The translations under genes were made by a program, and so were the position numbers. This document shows positions 49,667 to 57,862 of a DNA stretch of 64,000 nucleotides, piece after piece. Within the stretch, counting starts at the first letter, position 1; every line of letters begins with the position of its first letter. The DNA lies in assembly GCF_030252345.1 (NCBI RefSeq), contig NZ_CP126980.1:9681501-9745500 (forward strand). The letters run 5' to 3'. This DNA is from Actinoplanes oblitus. GTDB taxonomy: Bacteria; Actinomycetota; Actinomycetes; Mycobacteriales; Micromonosporaceae. The notes under the pieces were generated by a model. That model was given only the letters and a program-made list of their open reading frames with translations. It ran no database searches and was not told where the DNA came from.

Positions 49667-51337
49667 ATGTCCGCGAGGCTGCGGGGCATGCCGATCTCAC
49701 GACGTACCCTGCTGCTGAGCTCCGCAGCCGGTGCCGCCGGCGCCACCACCGGGTGGTCCCGCACGGCGAGTGCCGCGCCGTACCGGGGCCCGCTGCGGGC
49801 CGACCCGTTCACCCTCGGCGTCGCCTCCGGTGACCCGGAGCAGGACGGCTTCGTGCTCTGGACCCGCCTGGCCACCACCCCGCTCGCCGACGACGGCCTC
49901 GGCGGCATGCCGGACCGGACCATCCGGGTCCACTGGGAACTCGCCGCCGACGAGCGGTTCCGCCGCGTCGTGCGCCGCGGCTCGGTCGCCGCCCGGCCGG
50001 AGTCCGCGCACGCCGTGCACGTGGAGCTGCAGGGGCTGCTGCCCGGGCGGGAGTACTTCTACCGGTTCCACGCCGAGCGGTACACCTCGCCGGTCGGCCG
50101 CACCCGGACCGCGCCGCCGTGGTGGGCCACGGGCGGTTCGCTGGCCATGTCGTTCGTCTCCTGCTCGCAGTACGAGCACGGGTACTTCACGGCTTACCGC
50201 CGGCTGGCCGAGGACGAGCCGGAGCTGATCCTGCACCTGGGCGACTACCAGTACGAGTACCAGGCCGGCACCTACGTCGCGCCGACCGGCAACCCGCGTG
50301 ACCACCAGGGCCCGGAAACCGTGACGCTGGCCAATTACCGGCAGCGGCACGCGCAGTACAAGACCGACCCGGATCTGCAGGCGGCGCACGCTGTCGCGCC
50401 GTGGGCGGTGGTCTTCGACGACCACGAGGTGGAGAACAACTGGGCCGACGAGGTGCCCGAGCAGCCCGACCCGAACTTCTTGGCGCGACGGGCTGCCGCG
50501 TTCCAGGCGTATTACGAGAACATGCCGCTGCGCCGGACCTCGATCCCGCGCGGCATCGACATGCAGCTGTACCGCCGGATCCGCTGGGGGCGGCTGGCGA
50601 ACTTCCACCTGCTCGACACCCGGCAGTTCCGGGACGACCAGGGCTGCGGGGACGGGTACAAGGACTGCCCGGCCGCGGTGGACCCGGCCCGCTCGATCAC
50701 CGGGGCCGAGCAGGAGGCCTGGCTGCTCGACGGCTTCCACCGATCCACGGCGCGCTGGGACATCCTCGGCCAGCAGGTCTTTTTCGGCCAGCGGGACAAC
50801 AACGCCGGGCCGCAGAAGGTGCTCAGCATGGACTCCTGGGACGGGTACCAGGCGTCCCGGCAGCGGATCACCCAGGGCTGGGTGGACGCGCACGTGCGCA
50901 ACCCGGTGGTGCTCACCGGGGACGTCCACGCGCACTGGGCCGACGAGCTGAAACTCGATTACGACGACCCGACCTCGAAGACCGTCGGCACCGAGCTGGT
51001 CTGCTCGTCGATCACCTCGACCGGGGACGGCGCCGACGTGCCGAGCGGGACGCACCCGTGGGCGGCCTGGAACCCGCACCTGAAGTTTTACAACAACCAG
51101 CGCGGTTACGTCCGGACCCGGATCACGCCGGACTCGCTGACCGCTGACTTCGTGGTGCTGCCGTACGTGAGCACGCCGGGAGCCCCCGCGCACACCCGGG
51201 CCAGCTTCGCGATCGAGGACCGGGTGCCGGGACTGACCAAGATCGCGGACAACCCGACGCCGGCCGCGAGCCTGCGGTCCAAGGTCGCCCAGGACCTGGG
51301 GGAGGCGACGGTCCGCCAGGAGACCGAGCGTCCCTGA
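49667..51337 (+). CDS. phoD: Tat-exported alkaline phosphatase D (PhoD) family protein
   Basis: 556 residues. The N-terminal Tat signal has SRRTLLLSSAAGAAGATTGW with cleavage near ASA. The PhoD N-domain precedes the metallophosphatase core: LHLGDYQYEY, FDDHEVENNW and LTGDVHAHWADEL. PhoD enzymes are extracellular Ca/Fe phosphodiesterases/phosphomonoesterases that release phosphate, and are often part of the Pho regulon; no PHO box was identified. Confidence 0.93.
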   Translation: MSARLRGMPISRRTLLLSSAAGAAGATTGWSRTASAAPYRGPLRADPFTLGVASGDPEQDGFVLWTRLATTPLADDGLGGMPDRTIRVHWELAADERFRRVVRRGSVAARPESAHAVHVELQGLLPGREYFYRFHAERYTSPVGRTRTAPPWWATGGSLAMSFVSCSQYEHGYFTAYRRLAEDEPELILHLGDYQYEYQAGTYVAPTGNPRDHQGPETVTLANYRQRHAQYKTDPDLQAAHAVAPWAVVFDDHEVENNWADEVPEQPDPNFLARRAAAFQAYYENMPLRRTSIPRGIDMQLYRRIRWGRLANFHLLDTRQFRDDQGCGDGYKDCPAAVDPARSITGAEQEAWLLDGFHRSTARWDILGQQVFFGQRDNNAGPQKVLSMDSWDGYQASRQRITQGWVDAHVRNPVVLTGDVHAHWADELKLDYDDPTSKTVGTELVCSSITSTGDGADVPSGTHPWAAWNPHLKFYNNQRGYVRTRITPDSLTADFVVLPYVSTPGAPAHTRASFAIEDRVPGLTKIADNPTPAASLRSKVAQDLGEATVRQETERP

Positions 51338-51365
51338 GCACGGCCCGCGGGTCGCCGCTGCCGGA

Positions 51366-51394
51366 TCGCCGGCCGGGCCTCGCCCGGCCGGCGA
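51366..51394. terminator. Bidirectional hairpin terminator
   Basis: TCGCCGGCCGGGC (51366-51378) pairs perfectly with GCCCGGCCGGCGA (51382-51394), 3-nt loop. It lies between the convergent phoD (ends 51337) and DUF4192 (ends 51397) genes, so it can serve both. Confidence 0.8.
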
Positions 51395-51396
51395 CC

Positions 51397-52419
51397 TCAT
51401 CGCCGCCGCCGGCCGCGACCCGGCCGCTGCCGGCCGCGCAGCACCAGGTGCGGAGGCAGCCCGAACCCGAGCACCTCGTGCAGCAGGCCGGCCAACTGGT
51501 GCGCCGGCTCCACGGCCAGCGCCCGGTCCACCGCGACCCGGGCCAGCGCGCCGCGCCCGGCGCACCACGCGGTATAGCCGAGCAGGCAGGCGACGGGGGC
51601 GACATAGGGCGGCTCCACCCGGCGCAGCACGTCGGTCCAGAGCCGGATCCGCCACTCCTCCCGCGGGACGACCCGGTCCAGCGCGAAGTCCTCCACCGCC
51701 CGGTCCGTCAGCAGCACGCCCAGCCAGGCGATCTCATCCGGCCCGAGGCGGCCGCCGGATCGGTAGCACCGCTCGGCGGCCCGGACCGCGTCCTGCCCCT
51801 GCTGCCGGACCAGCCGCTCGTAGTGCCTCGCCGGCTGGTCACCGGTCAGCAGGCCGCCGAACCGGCGCCGGGCCCGCTCGGTGGCGCGGACCATCTCGGC
51901 GCGCTCGGCGCCACCGACAGCTGCCACCTGTGCGGTCAGCTCGGCCCGGCTGGGCAGCGCGACCTGGCCGCGAAAGGTGGCCTCGGCGGCGATCACGCTG
52001 TCCCCGGGCAGGCAGGGCCGGCCCTCCGCCGGGCAGCAGTCGGCGCTGCCGCACAGGTAGGACCACCAGTGCCCGCCGGCGACCCGAAGCACGTCCAGCA
52101 CCGTCACCTCGCGCCGGCGCAGCGCCTCGGCACAGCGCAGCGCCGCCGGGGTGACCCGTTTCAGCGGCCCGTAACCGACGACGACCGCGCCGCGCACCCG
52201 CTGCCTGGCGACCGCGTCGGCGACCCCGGCGGCCAACTCCTGGGCGGTGGCGTCGGTGGCGCGCGGCGGCGGCAGGTCGTGGCAGACGGCGAACTCCAGC
52301 CGGTCACCGCGCAGGCCGACGATGGCGAGGCTGTCGCTGGGGTGGTAGCCCATCACGAACGGGACCATGGCGATCAGCTCGGCGGGCGTCCGGATGACGA
52401 GGCTGCAATCGGATGTCAT
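51397..52419 (-). CDS. DUF4192-family protein
   Basis: 340 residues. RTPAELIAMVPFVMGYHPSDSL at the N-terminus and WWSYLCGSADCCPAEGRP in the middle with a Cys cluster (CGSADCCPAEGRPC) are the family hallmarks; the C-terminal half holds tetratricopeptide-like helices (AVEPAHQLAGLLHEVLGFGL). Actinobacterial protein of unknown function. The C-terminus is Arg/Gly-rich. Confidence 0.88.
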   Translation of the reverse strand: MTSDCSLVIRTPAELIAMVPFVMGYHPSDSLAIVGLRGDRLEFAVCHDLPPPRATDATAQELAAGVADAVARQRVRGAVVVGYGPLKRVTPAALRCAEALRRREVTVLDVLRVAGGHWWSYLCGSADCCPAEGRPCLPGDSVIAAEATFRGQVALPSRAELTAQVAAVGGAERAEMVRATERARRRFGGLLTGDQPARHYERLVRQQGQDAVRAAERCYRSGGRLGPDEIAWLGVLLTDRAVEDFALDRVVPREEWRIRLWTDVLRRVEPPYVAPVACLLGYTAWCAGRGALARVAVDRALAVEPAHQLAGLLHEVLGFGLPPHLVLRGRQRPGRGRRRR

Positions 52420-52469
52420 GCCGGGCAGCCTGGCCCGGCCGGCCGATCGGCCGCATGCCTTCCTCGCCG

Positions 52470-52492
52470 CCTGTGGACAGCCTGTCCACAGG
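52470..52492. promoter_or_regulatory. Perfect palindrome with paired DnaA-like words
   Basis: CCTGTGGACAG (52470-52480), a single C, then CTGTCCACAGG (52482-52492), 11-bp arms. Each arm contains a TGTGGACA/TGTCCACA core. It lies 51 nt upstream of the DUF4192 start and just behind the GNAT stop (both genes read leftwards), so it could be an operator, terminator or protein site. Confidence 0.5.
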
Positions 52493-52497
52493 CCGGG

Positions 52498-53001
52498 TCA
52501 GTTACGGAACGGCAAGCCCTGCAACTCCAGGCCCTCCTGCTGCCAGGCATGGGTGTGCCGGTCGAGGTCCATGGTCAGCTCGATCGAGGAGACCACGTCG
52601 TAACCGGCGGCGTGCAGGCTGCGGATCGCCTCGACGTTGCGCGAGGACGGGGAGATGGTCAGCGAGGTCATGTTCCGCTTTTTCGCCTCGGCCGCGACGT
52701 GCTGGAGCAGGCGACGGCCGACGCCCTTGTGCCGGTGGGTGATCGTGACGACCACCGGCTCGACCTCGCCGGCGCGGTTCCGCATGATCAGCCCGACCAT
52801 TCCGATGACGCCGTCGTCGGCGTGGTCGGCGACCCACAGGCCGCTCAGATCGAGCCTGGTCAGATATTCCTCGAAGCCGGCGCCGCTGTCGTCGTCGGCC
52901 TCGCCGTACATCTCGTGCTGCTGCCGGGTGAGCTCGGCCCACAGCCGCCGGCCCGCGGAGTGGTCACTCGGGCGGTATGAACGCACTGCGACAGGGGCCA
53001 T
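52498..53001 (-). CDS. GNAT-family N-acetyltransferase
   Basis: 167 residues. RSYRPSDHSAGRRLWAELTR at the N-terminus, beta strand VGMVGLIMRNRAGEVEPVVV in two parts, acetyl-CoA loop THRHKGVGRRLLQHVAAEA and NVEAIRSLHAAGYDVVSSIE. Substrate unknown. Divergent from the phosphotransferase gene at 53058 with a 56-nt gap. Confidence 0.9.
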   Translation of the reverse strand: MAPVAVRSYRPSDHSAGRRLWAELTRQQHEMYGEADDDSGAGFEEYLTRLDLSGLWVADHADDGVIGMVGLIMRNRAGEVEPVVVTITHRHKGVGRRLLQHVAAEAKKRNMTSLTISPSSRNVEAIRSLHAAGYDVVSSIELTMDLDRHTHAWQQEGLELQGLPFRN

Positions 53002-53057
53002 GCCGACATTTTGCCTCTGAAATGGGATGTCCGTCACCAGAAGCGCAAGATAACCGG

Positions 53058-53942
53058 GTGGACATGGCGTATCTGCGCGCGCACCCGGAGCATCTCCCGA
53101 CATTCCTCACGCACCAGCGGATCCGGGAGACACCGGTACATCGCGGGGTGAGTTCGGCATCCCGGCTGACCCTGGATGACGGTACGTCACTGTTCGCCAA
53201 GACGTGGCCGGGTGGGGCGGCTCCGGCGGGACTGTTCGCAGCGGAGGCGGCGGGGCTGCGCTGGTTGCGGGAGGCGGGGGCGGTACCCGTACCGGAAATC
53301 CTCGTCTCGCTGCCCGAAATGATCGCGATGGAATGGGTCGAGCCGGCCAACAGCGGCCCCCCGCCGCAGGCCGCGGCACGGTTCGGGCGCGATCTGGCGA
53401 TGCTGCACCGCAGCGGCGCGGAGTGTTTCGGCGCGCCCTGGCCCGGCTGGATCGGGCCGTTGCCGCTGGACAACACGCCGTCCGACGGGCCCTGGAGTTC
53501 CTGGTTCGCGGACCGGCGCCTGCTGCCCTACCTGCGAACCTCCGTCGATCGAGGTGCGCTGTCCGGTGCCGACGCCGCGGTGGTCGAGGAGGTCATCAAC
53601 ACCATTGACCGGTACGCCGTGCCGGAACCGCCCGCACGGATCCACGGCGACCTGTGGCCGGGCAACGTGCTGTGGGCCGCCGACGGGCGCGGGTGGCTGG
53701 TCGATCCGGCGGCGCACGGCGGGCATCGCGAGACCGATCTGGCGACGCTGGCGCTGTTCGGCGGGGTGGCCGGGCTGGACGTGATTCTCGGCGCGTACCA
53801 GGAGGAATGGCCGCTGGCGGAGGGGTGGCGCGGGCGGGTGCCGTTGCATCAACTGCATCTGTTGCTGGTGCATACGGCGGCTTTCGGGGCGGGGTATCGG
53901 GGGGCGGTGCTGGGGGCGGCTGAGGCGGTGCTTCGCGGGTAG
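53058..53942 (+). CDS. Fructosamine-kinase-like phosphotransferase
   Basis: 294 residues, protein-kinase-like fold. LTLDDGTSLFAKTWPGG (ATP-binding Lys), EMIAMEWVEPA hinge, catalytic RIHGDLWPGNVLW and DPAAHGGHRETDLA. Close to fructosamine/ketosamine-3-kinases that deglycate proteins or amino sugars. GTG at 53058 gives the family-like (M)DxAYLRAHP start; ATG at 53064 is the alternative. Substrate not determined. Confidence 0.87.
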   Translation: MDMAYLRAHPEHLPTFLTHQRIRETPVHRGVSSASRLTLDDGTSLFAKTWPGGAAPAGLFAAEAAGLRWLREAGAVPVPEILVSLPEMIAMEWVEPANSGPPPQAAARFGRDLAMLHRSGAECFGAPWPGWIGPLPLDNTPSDGPWSSWFADRRLLPYLRTSVDRGALSGADAAVVEEVINTIDRYAVPEPPARIHGDLWPGNVLWAADGRGWLVDPAAHGGHRETDLATLALFGGVAGLDVILGAYQEEWPLAEGWRGRVPLHQLHLLLVHTAAFGAGYRGAVLGAAEAVLRG

Positions 53943-53962
53943 GTGTCGTCCACATGTTCGGG

Positions 53963-53971
53963 TTGTCCACA
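53963..53971 (+). promoter_or_regulatory. Isolated DnaA-box-like site
   Basis: TTGTCCACA, the actinobacterial DnaA-box consensus, in the moaA upstream gap. Confidence 0.35.
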
Positions 53972-54168
53972 GGGGGTCCGGCTCGGGGTGCCGCGGTCCG
54001 GCAGACTGGGTCCGGGGTCAGCCCCCAGGGTGGGTGGGGCGTGCGGCGGGGAGGGCGCGATGCCGCACCGTGCCGGTCGGCCCCCGCCCATAGGGCGAAA
54101 CGGCTAGCGGCAAGTCGGCGCGGGAGCGGCTAGATTCGATTGGTGAGCGAGATCAGGGGATCAGTCGT

Positions 54169-55194
54169 GTGGGCCCGGTGGCGGCCGTGATCGCGCTCGC
54201 CGATCGGTTCGGGCGGGTGGCGACCGACCTGCGGGTCTCCCTGACCGACCGGTGCAACCTGCGGTGCACCTACTGCATGCCGGCCGAGGGTCTGGCCTGG
54301 ATGCCGCAGCCCGACCAGCTCACCGACGCCGAGGTGATCCGGCTGGTCCGGATCGCCGTCGAGCGCCTGGGCATCACCGGGGTCCGGTTCACCGGGGGTG
54401 AGCCGTTGATCCGGCGCGGCCTGGTCGGCATCATCGCCGAGGTGGCCCGGCTCGAGCCACGGCCGCGGATGTCGGTGACCACCAACGGCATCGGCCTCGA
54501 TCGACTGGCCGTGCCGCTGCGCGACGCCGGGCTCGATCGGGTGAACGTGTCGCTGGACACCCTCGATCCCGCGCGGTTCCAGGAGCTCACCCGGCGCGAC
54601 AGGCACGCCGACGTGCTGCGCGGCCTGCGCGCGGCGGCGGACGCCGGGCTGACCCCGGTGAAGATCAATACGGTGCTGATGCGCGGGGTGAACGACGACG
54701 AGGCACCGGGGCTGCTGCGGTTCGCGCTGGAGCACGGTTACCAGTCGCGGTTCATCGAGCAGATGCCCCTGGACGCTCAGCATCAGTGGGACAGGCACAC
54801 GATGGTGACCGCCGAGGAGATCCTCGACGCGCTGAAGCCCTTCGATCTGCGGCCCGACGTGGTTTCACGTGGAACGGCGCCGGCGGAGACCTGGCTGGTG
54901 CCGGGGCACGTGGACGCGGCCGGGAAGCCGGCTCGGGTCGGGGTGATCGCGAGCGTGACTCGGCCGTTCTGCGGCGATTGCGACCGGACCCGGCTGACCG
55001 CTGACGGGCAGGTGCGGAATTGCCTCTTCGCCACCGAGGAGAGCGATCTGCGGAAGCTGCTGCGTGATGGAGCGCCCGACCGCGAGATCGCTGAGGCGTG
55101 GCGGGTGGCCATGGCCGGCAAGCGAGCCGGCCACGGCATCGACGACCCGGCGTTCCTGCAGCCGGCTCGGCCCATGTCGGCGATCGGGGGATGA
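54169..55194 (+). CDS. moaA: GTP 3',8-cyclase MoaA
   Basis: 341 residues. Radical SAM cluster C29-C33-C36 (CNLRCTYC), second [4Fe-4S] site in FCGDCDRTRL with the distal NC, and C-terminal GG needed for activity (ends SAIGG). First step of molybdopterin synthesis, converting GTP to 3',8-cyclo-7,8-dihydro-GTP. GTG at 54169 has AGGGGA 8 nt upstream. Coupled to moaD by ATGA overlap. A Moco riboswitch was not recognised in the 226-nt leader. Confidence 0.96.
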   Translation: MGPVAAVIALADRFGRVATDLRVSLTDRCNLRCTYCMPAEGLAWMPQPDQLTDAEVIRLVRIAVERLGITGVRFTGGEPLIRRGLVGIIAEVARLEPRPRMSVTTNGIGLDRLAVPLRDAGLDRVNVSLDTLDPARFQELTRRDRHADVLRGLRAAADAGLTPVKINTVLMRGVNDDEAPGLLRFALEHGYQSRFIEQMPLDAQHQWDRHTMVTAEEILDALKPFDLRPDVVSRGTAPAETWLVPGHVDAAGKPARVGVIASVTRPFCGDCDRTRLTADGQVRNCLFATEESDLRKLLRDGAPDREIAEAWRVAMAGKRAGHGIDDPAFLQPARPMSAIGG

Positions 55195-55442
55195 GGGCTG
55201 TGCTGACGGTTCGGTATTTCGCCGGGGCTCGGGCGGCGGCTGGTGGCCTGTCCAGCGAGGAGGTCGCTGCCGGGTCCCTGGAGGAGCTGGCTCGGGTGCT
55301 CACCGATCGGCATGGTGAGCGGCTGGGGCTGGTGATGAAGGCGGCCAGTTTCCTGGTGGACGGGTTGTCCTGCCATGACCGCGGTGCTGTGTTGCCGGCC
55401 GGGTCGACTGTCGACGTCCTGCCGCCGTTCGCCGGCGGCTGA
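55191..55442 (+). CDS. moaD: MoaD/ThiS-family sulfur carrier
   Basis: 83 residues with the ubiquitin-like fold and the terminal FAGG diglycine, activated as thiocarboxylate to donate sulfur during molybdopterin formation. Overlaps moaA (ATGA). No moaE or moaC lies in the window; with fdhD and mobA 6 kb away it completes part of the pathway. Confidence 0.92.
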   Translation: MRAVLTVRYFAGARAAAGGLSSEEVAAGSLEELARVLTDRHGERLGLVMKAASFLVDGLSCHDRGAVLPAGSTVDVLPPFAGG

Positions 55443-55588
55443 TGCCGGGCCATTCGCTGGTCCAGCCCATCTCGTAGCCCCTCGATGGCCCCCTGCTGAC
55501 TTCGGCGTTCGCGGTTTTGTCGTACCCCTCCGGCAGGATTCGGGGCGCTCCGGGGGGAGTCATCGGCGAGTCAGCGAGGGAGGCCGGC

Positions 55589-56257
55589 GTGGTGCGGGTG
55601 GTGAGTCGGGCGGAGGCGTCCGAGGCGGTGCTCGATGTGGGATGGCGGTTCTTGCTGGGCACGTTGCAGAGCGCCGTTCCGGTTCCCTCGCTGGCCGCCG
55701 GGGCCGAGGTGGTCGCCGCCGCGGTCCGGGCCGCCGGGGAGCATGCCGACGGCCATCTGCGGGCCGACCTGCGCGCGGATCGCGTGTTCCTCAGCCTGCA
55801 GACGCTCCGGCTTGCCTCGCTGACCAGCCGGGATGTCGAGCTGGCCCACCGGATCTCCGCGGCGCTGGCGACGATCGGGCGCACGACCGAGCCCCAGGCG
55901 GTGCAGATGCTGGAGGTGGCGATCGACGCGCTGGACAGCGCGGCGATCCGCCCGTTCTGGAAAGCGGTGCTGGGTTACACGCACGAGCCCTCGGCCGACG
56001 GCCCGGCCGATCCGATCGTCGACCCGGCCGGGCGGGGCCCGGCGATCTGGTTCCAGCAGATGACCGAGCCGCGGCCGCAGCGCAACCGGGTCCACTTCGA
56101 CCTGTGTGTGCCACATGACCAGGCGCCGGGCCGGCTCGCCGCAGCAGTGGCCGCCGGAGGGCGACTGGTGTCCGAGCGGCGGGCTCCGGCGTTCTGGGTT
56201 CTGGCCGACGCGGAGGGCAACGAGGTGTGCGTGACCACCTGGCAGGGCCGCGACTGA
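55589..56257 (+). CDS. Pterin-4a-carbinolamine dehydratase-like/VOC fusion protein
   Basis: 222 residues. N-terminal ~110 residues resemble 4a-hydroxytetrahydrobiopterin dehydratase (VFLSLQTLRLASLTSRDVEL, AHRISAALATIGRTTE), then a VOC/glyoxalase-like half (LEVAIDALDSAAIRPFWKAV, FDLCVPHDQAPGRLAAAVAA). The PCD catalytic His motif is poorly preserved (HRIS only), so activity is doubtful. GTG at 55589 or 55592; GGAGG at 55579 fits either. Adjacent moaA/moaD may be coincidental. Confidence 0.75.
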   Translation: MVRVVSRAEASEAVLDVGWRFLLGTLQSAVPVPSLAAGAEVVAAAVRAAGEHADGHLRADLRADRVFLSLQTLRLASLTSRDVELAHRISAALATIGRTTEPQAVQMLEVAIDALDSAAIRPFWKAVLGYTHEPSADGPADPIVDPAGRGPAIWFQQMTEPRPQRNRVHFDLCVPHDQAPGRLAAAVAAGGRLVSERRAPAFWVLADAEGNEVCVTTWQGRD

Positions 56258-56351
56258 GACAACCGGCGGGGTGGGGGCACGCCCGGACGCCCGGGGGTGG
56301 ATCAGGGAGACTTGGCGTGCGGCCGGAGGCCGCGCTTGGGGAGGAGTCCGG

Positions 56352-57797
56352 GTGGCGGTGTTCTTCGCGGTGATCCTGCTGGTCATCGTCCTGATCCACC
56401 TGTACCTGTACAAGCGGCTGGTGCTCGACCCGCTGCGGCCGGGCCGGTGGCGGCGGGTGGGCACGGTGATCGCCGCCGGGCTCATGCTGCTGGTGCCGGC
56501 GACGCTGATCGGGGTGCGCGCCGGGCATGTGAAGTGGCTGGCCTGGCCGGGGTACCTGTGGATCGCCCTGATGTTCTACCTGCTGATCACGCTGCTCGTG
56601 CTGGAGATTCCGCGGCTGGTGGTGCGGTTGGCCTGGGTGCGTCGCGGGCGTGCGGGAAAGCTCGCGGAAGAGAAGCGGAGCGGTGGAGCGGCGGTTTCCG
56701 GGTCGCAGGTCGCCGGGGCGGCTCCGGCCGCCGGGAGCCAAAAGCCGGTCCTGGCCGGCGCCGGGACCGGTAGCGAGACGCCGGCCCTGGCCGGCGCCGG
56801 GACCGGTAGCGAGACGCCGGCCCTGGCCGGCGCCGAGATCGGGACCGAGACGCCGGCCCTGGCCGGTACCGCGACTGGCGGCGGCTCGCCGGGTCGGGTC
56901 CGCGGGGTGAGCGACACCATCGCGGAGAGCGCGGCGGTAGCGGCCGGCACGACAAGCCCGGACCGGGCGGACGGCGGGGTCGATCGGCGGCTGGTGCTGG
57001 CTCGGGGGGCGGCGATCTTCGCCGGCCTCACCGCGGCGAGTGTCACCGGCTTTGGGATCCGGACCGCGACCGGTGCGCCGCGGATCGATCGGGTGCGGCT
57101 TCCGATCGCCAAGCTGCCTCGGGCGATGGACGGGACGCGACTGGCGGTGGTCTCCGACATTCATCTGGGCCCGCTGACCGGAATCGGTCACACCGAGCGC
57201 ATCACCCGGGTGATCAATTCGGTGGACGCGGACCTGGTGTGCGTCGTCGGCGATCTGGTGGACGGCAGTGTCGCGGAACTGGGACGGCTCGCCGAGCCAC
57301 TGCGCGGCATCGAGTCGCGGCACGGCGCCTACTTCGTGACCGGTAACCACGAGTACTACTCCGGCTACCAGCAGTGGATCGACGAGGTGGCCGAGTTGGG
57401 CATGCGCCCGCTGCGCAACGAGCGGGTCGCGATCGAGGGGCTTGACCTGGCGGGGGTCAACGACCTGGGCGGGGAGGAGCACGGTGATCCGGCCGATTTC
57501 GGCAAGGCGCTCGGTGATCGGGACACCAGCCGGCCGGTGGTGCTGATGGCGCATCAGCCGCTGGCCGCGAAACAGGCCGCGCCCTACGGGGTCGATCTCC
57601 AGGTCTCCGGGCACACGCACGGCGGCCAGATGGCTCCCTTCAACCTCCTCGTCAAACTGCAGCAACCGGTAGTCTCCGGCTTCGGACGGGTGGACGGCGT
57701 GCCGGTTTACGTGACCAACGGCGCGGGCTTCTGGGGACCACCGGTCCGCGTGGGCGCGCCGCCGCAGGTCACGGTGGTCGAACTCCGCGTGGCGTAA
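56352..57797 (+). CDS. Membrane-anchored metallophosphoesterase with repeat linker
   Basis: 481 residues. Three or four N-terminal membrane helices (about 2-19, 37-57 and 68-90), a low-complexity linker (about 115-195) that includes the 12-residue repeat ALAGAGTGSETP, another hydrophobic Tat/anchor-like segment (ARGAAIFAGLTAASVTGFGI), then a calcineurin-like phosphoesterase (VVSDIHLGPL, GDLVDGSV, GNHEYY and SGHTHGGQ). GTG at 56352 has GGGGAGGAG upstream. Substrate unknown. Confidence 0.9.
   Translation: MAVFFAVILLVIVLIHLYLYKRLVLDPLRPGRWRRVGTVIAAGLMLLVPATLIGVRAGHVKWLAWPGYLWIALMFYLLITLLVLEIPRLVVRLAWVRRGRAGKLAEEKRSGGAAVSGSQVAGAAPAAGSQKPVLAGAGTGSETPALAGAGTGSETPALAGAEIGTETPALAGTATGGGSPGRVRGVSDTIAESAAVAAGTTSPDRADGGVDRRLVLARGAAIFAGLTAASVTGFGIRTATGAPRIDRVRLPIAKLPRAMDGTRLAVVSDIHLGPLTGIGHTERITRVINSVDADLVCVVGDLVDGSVAELGRLAEPLRGIESRHGAYFVTGNHEYYSGYQQWIDEVAELGMRPLRNERVAIEGLDLAGVNDLGGEEHGDPADFGKALGDRDTSRPVVLMAHQPLAAKQAAPYGVDLQVSGHTHGGQMAPFNLLVKLQQPVVSGFGRVDGVPVYVTNGAGFWGPPVRVGAPPQVTVVELRVA
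56745..56868 (+). repeat. In-frame 36-bp repeat inside the phosphoesterase linker
   Basis: Three full, somewhat diverging units CTGGCCGGCGCCGGGACC... of 36 nt encode LAGAGTGSETPA, LAGAGTGSETPA and LAGAEIGTETPA, followed by a partial fourth. Unit length is a multiple of three, so variation in copy number keeps the frame. Confidence 0.8.
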
Positions 57798-57862
57798 CTC
57801 ATCAAGATCGGTAAGTGTGTTTGAGCGTGGCGATTCATGCCGGAACCGACGGCCGTGACAGG

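Noticed and set aside
53943..54168. Moco riboswitch before moaA
   Set aside because: The 226-nt leader is GC-rich with several hairpins, but I cannot place the conserved Moco motif elements. A covariance-model search would decide.
47860..55442. A complete molybdenum-cofactor/formate dehydrogenase operon
   Set aside because: mobA, DUF6457, fdhD, moaA and moaD are present, but moaC, moaE, moeA and the dehydrogenase itself are not in the window. It is a loose group only.
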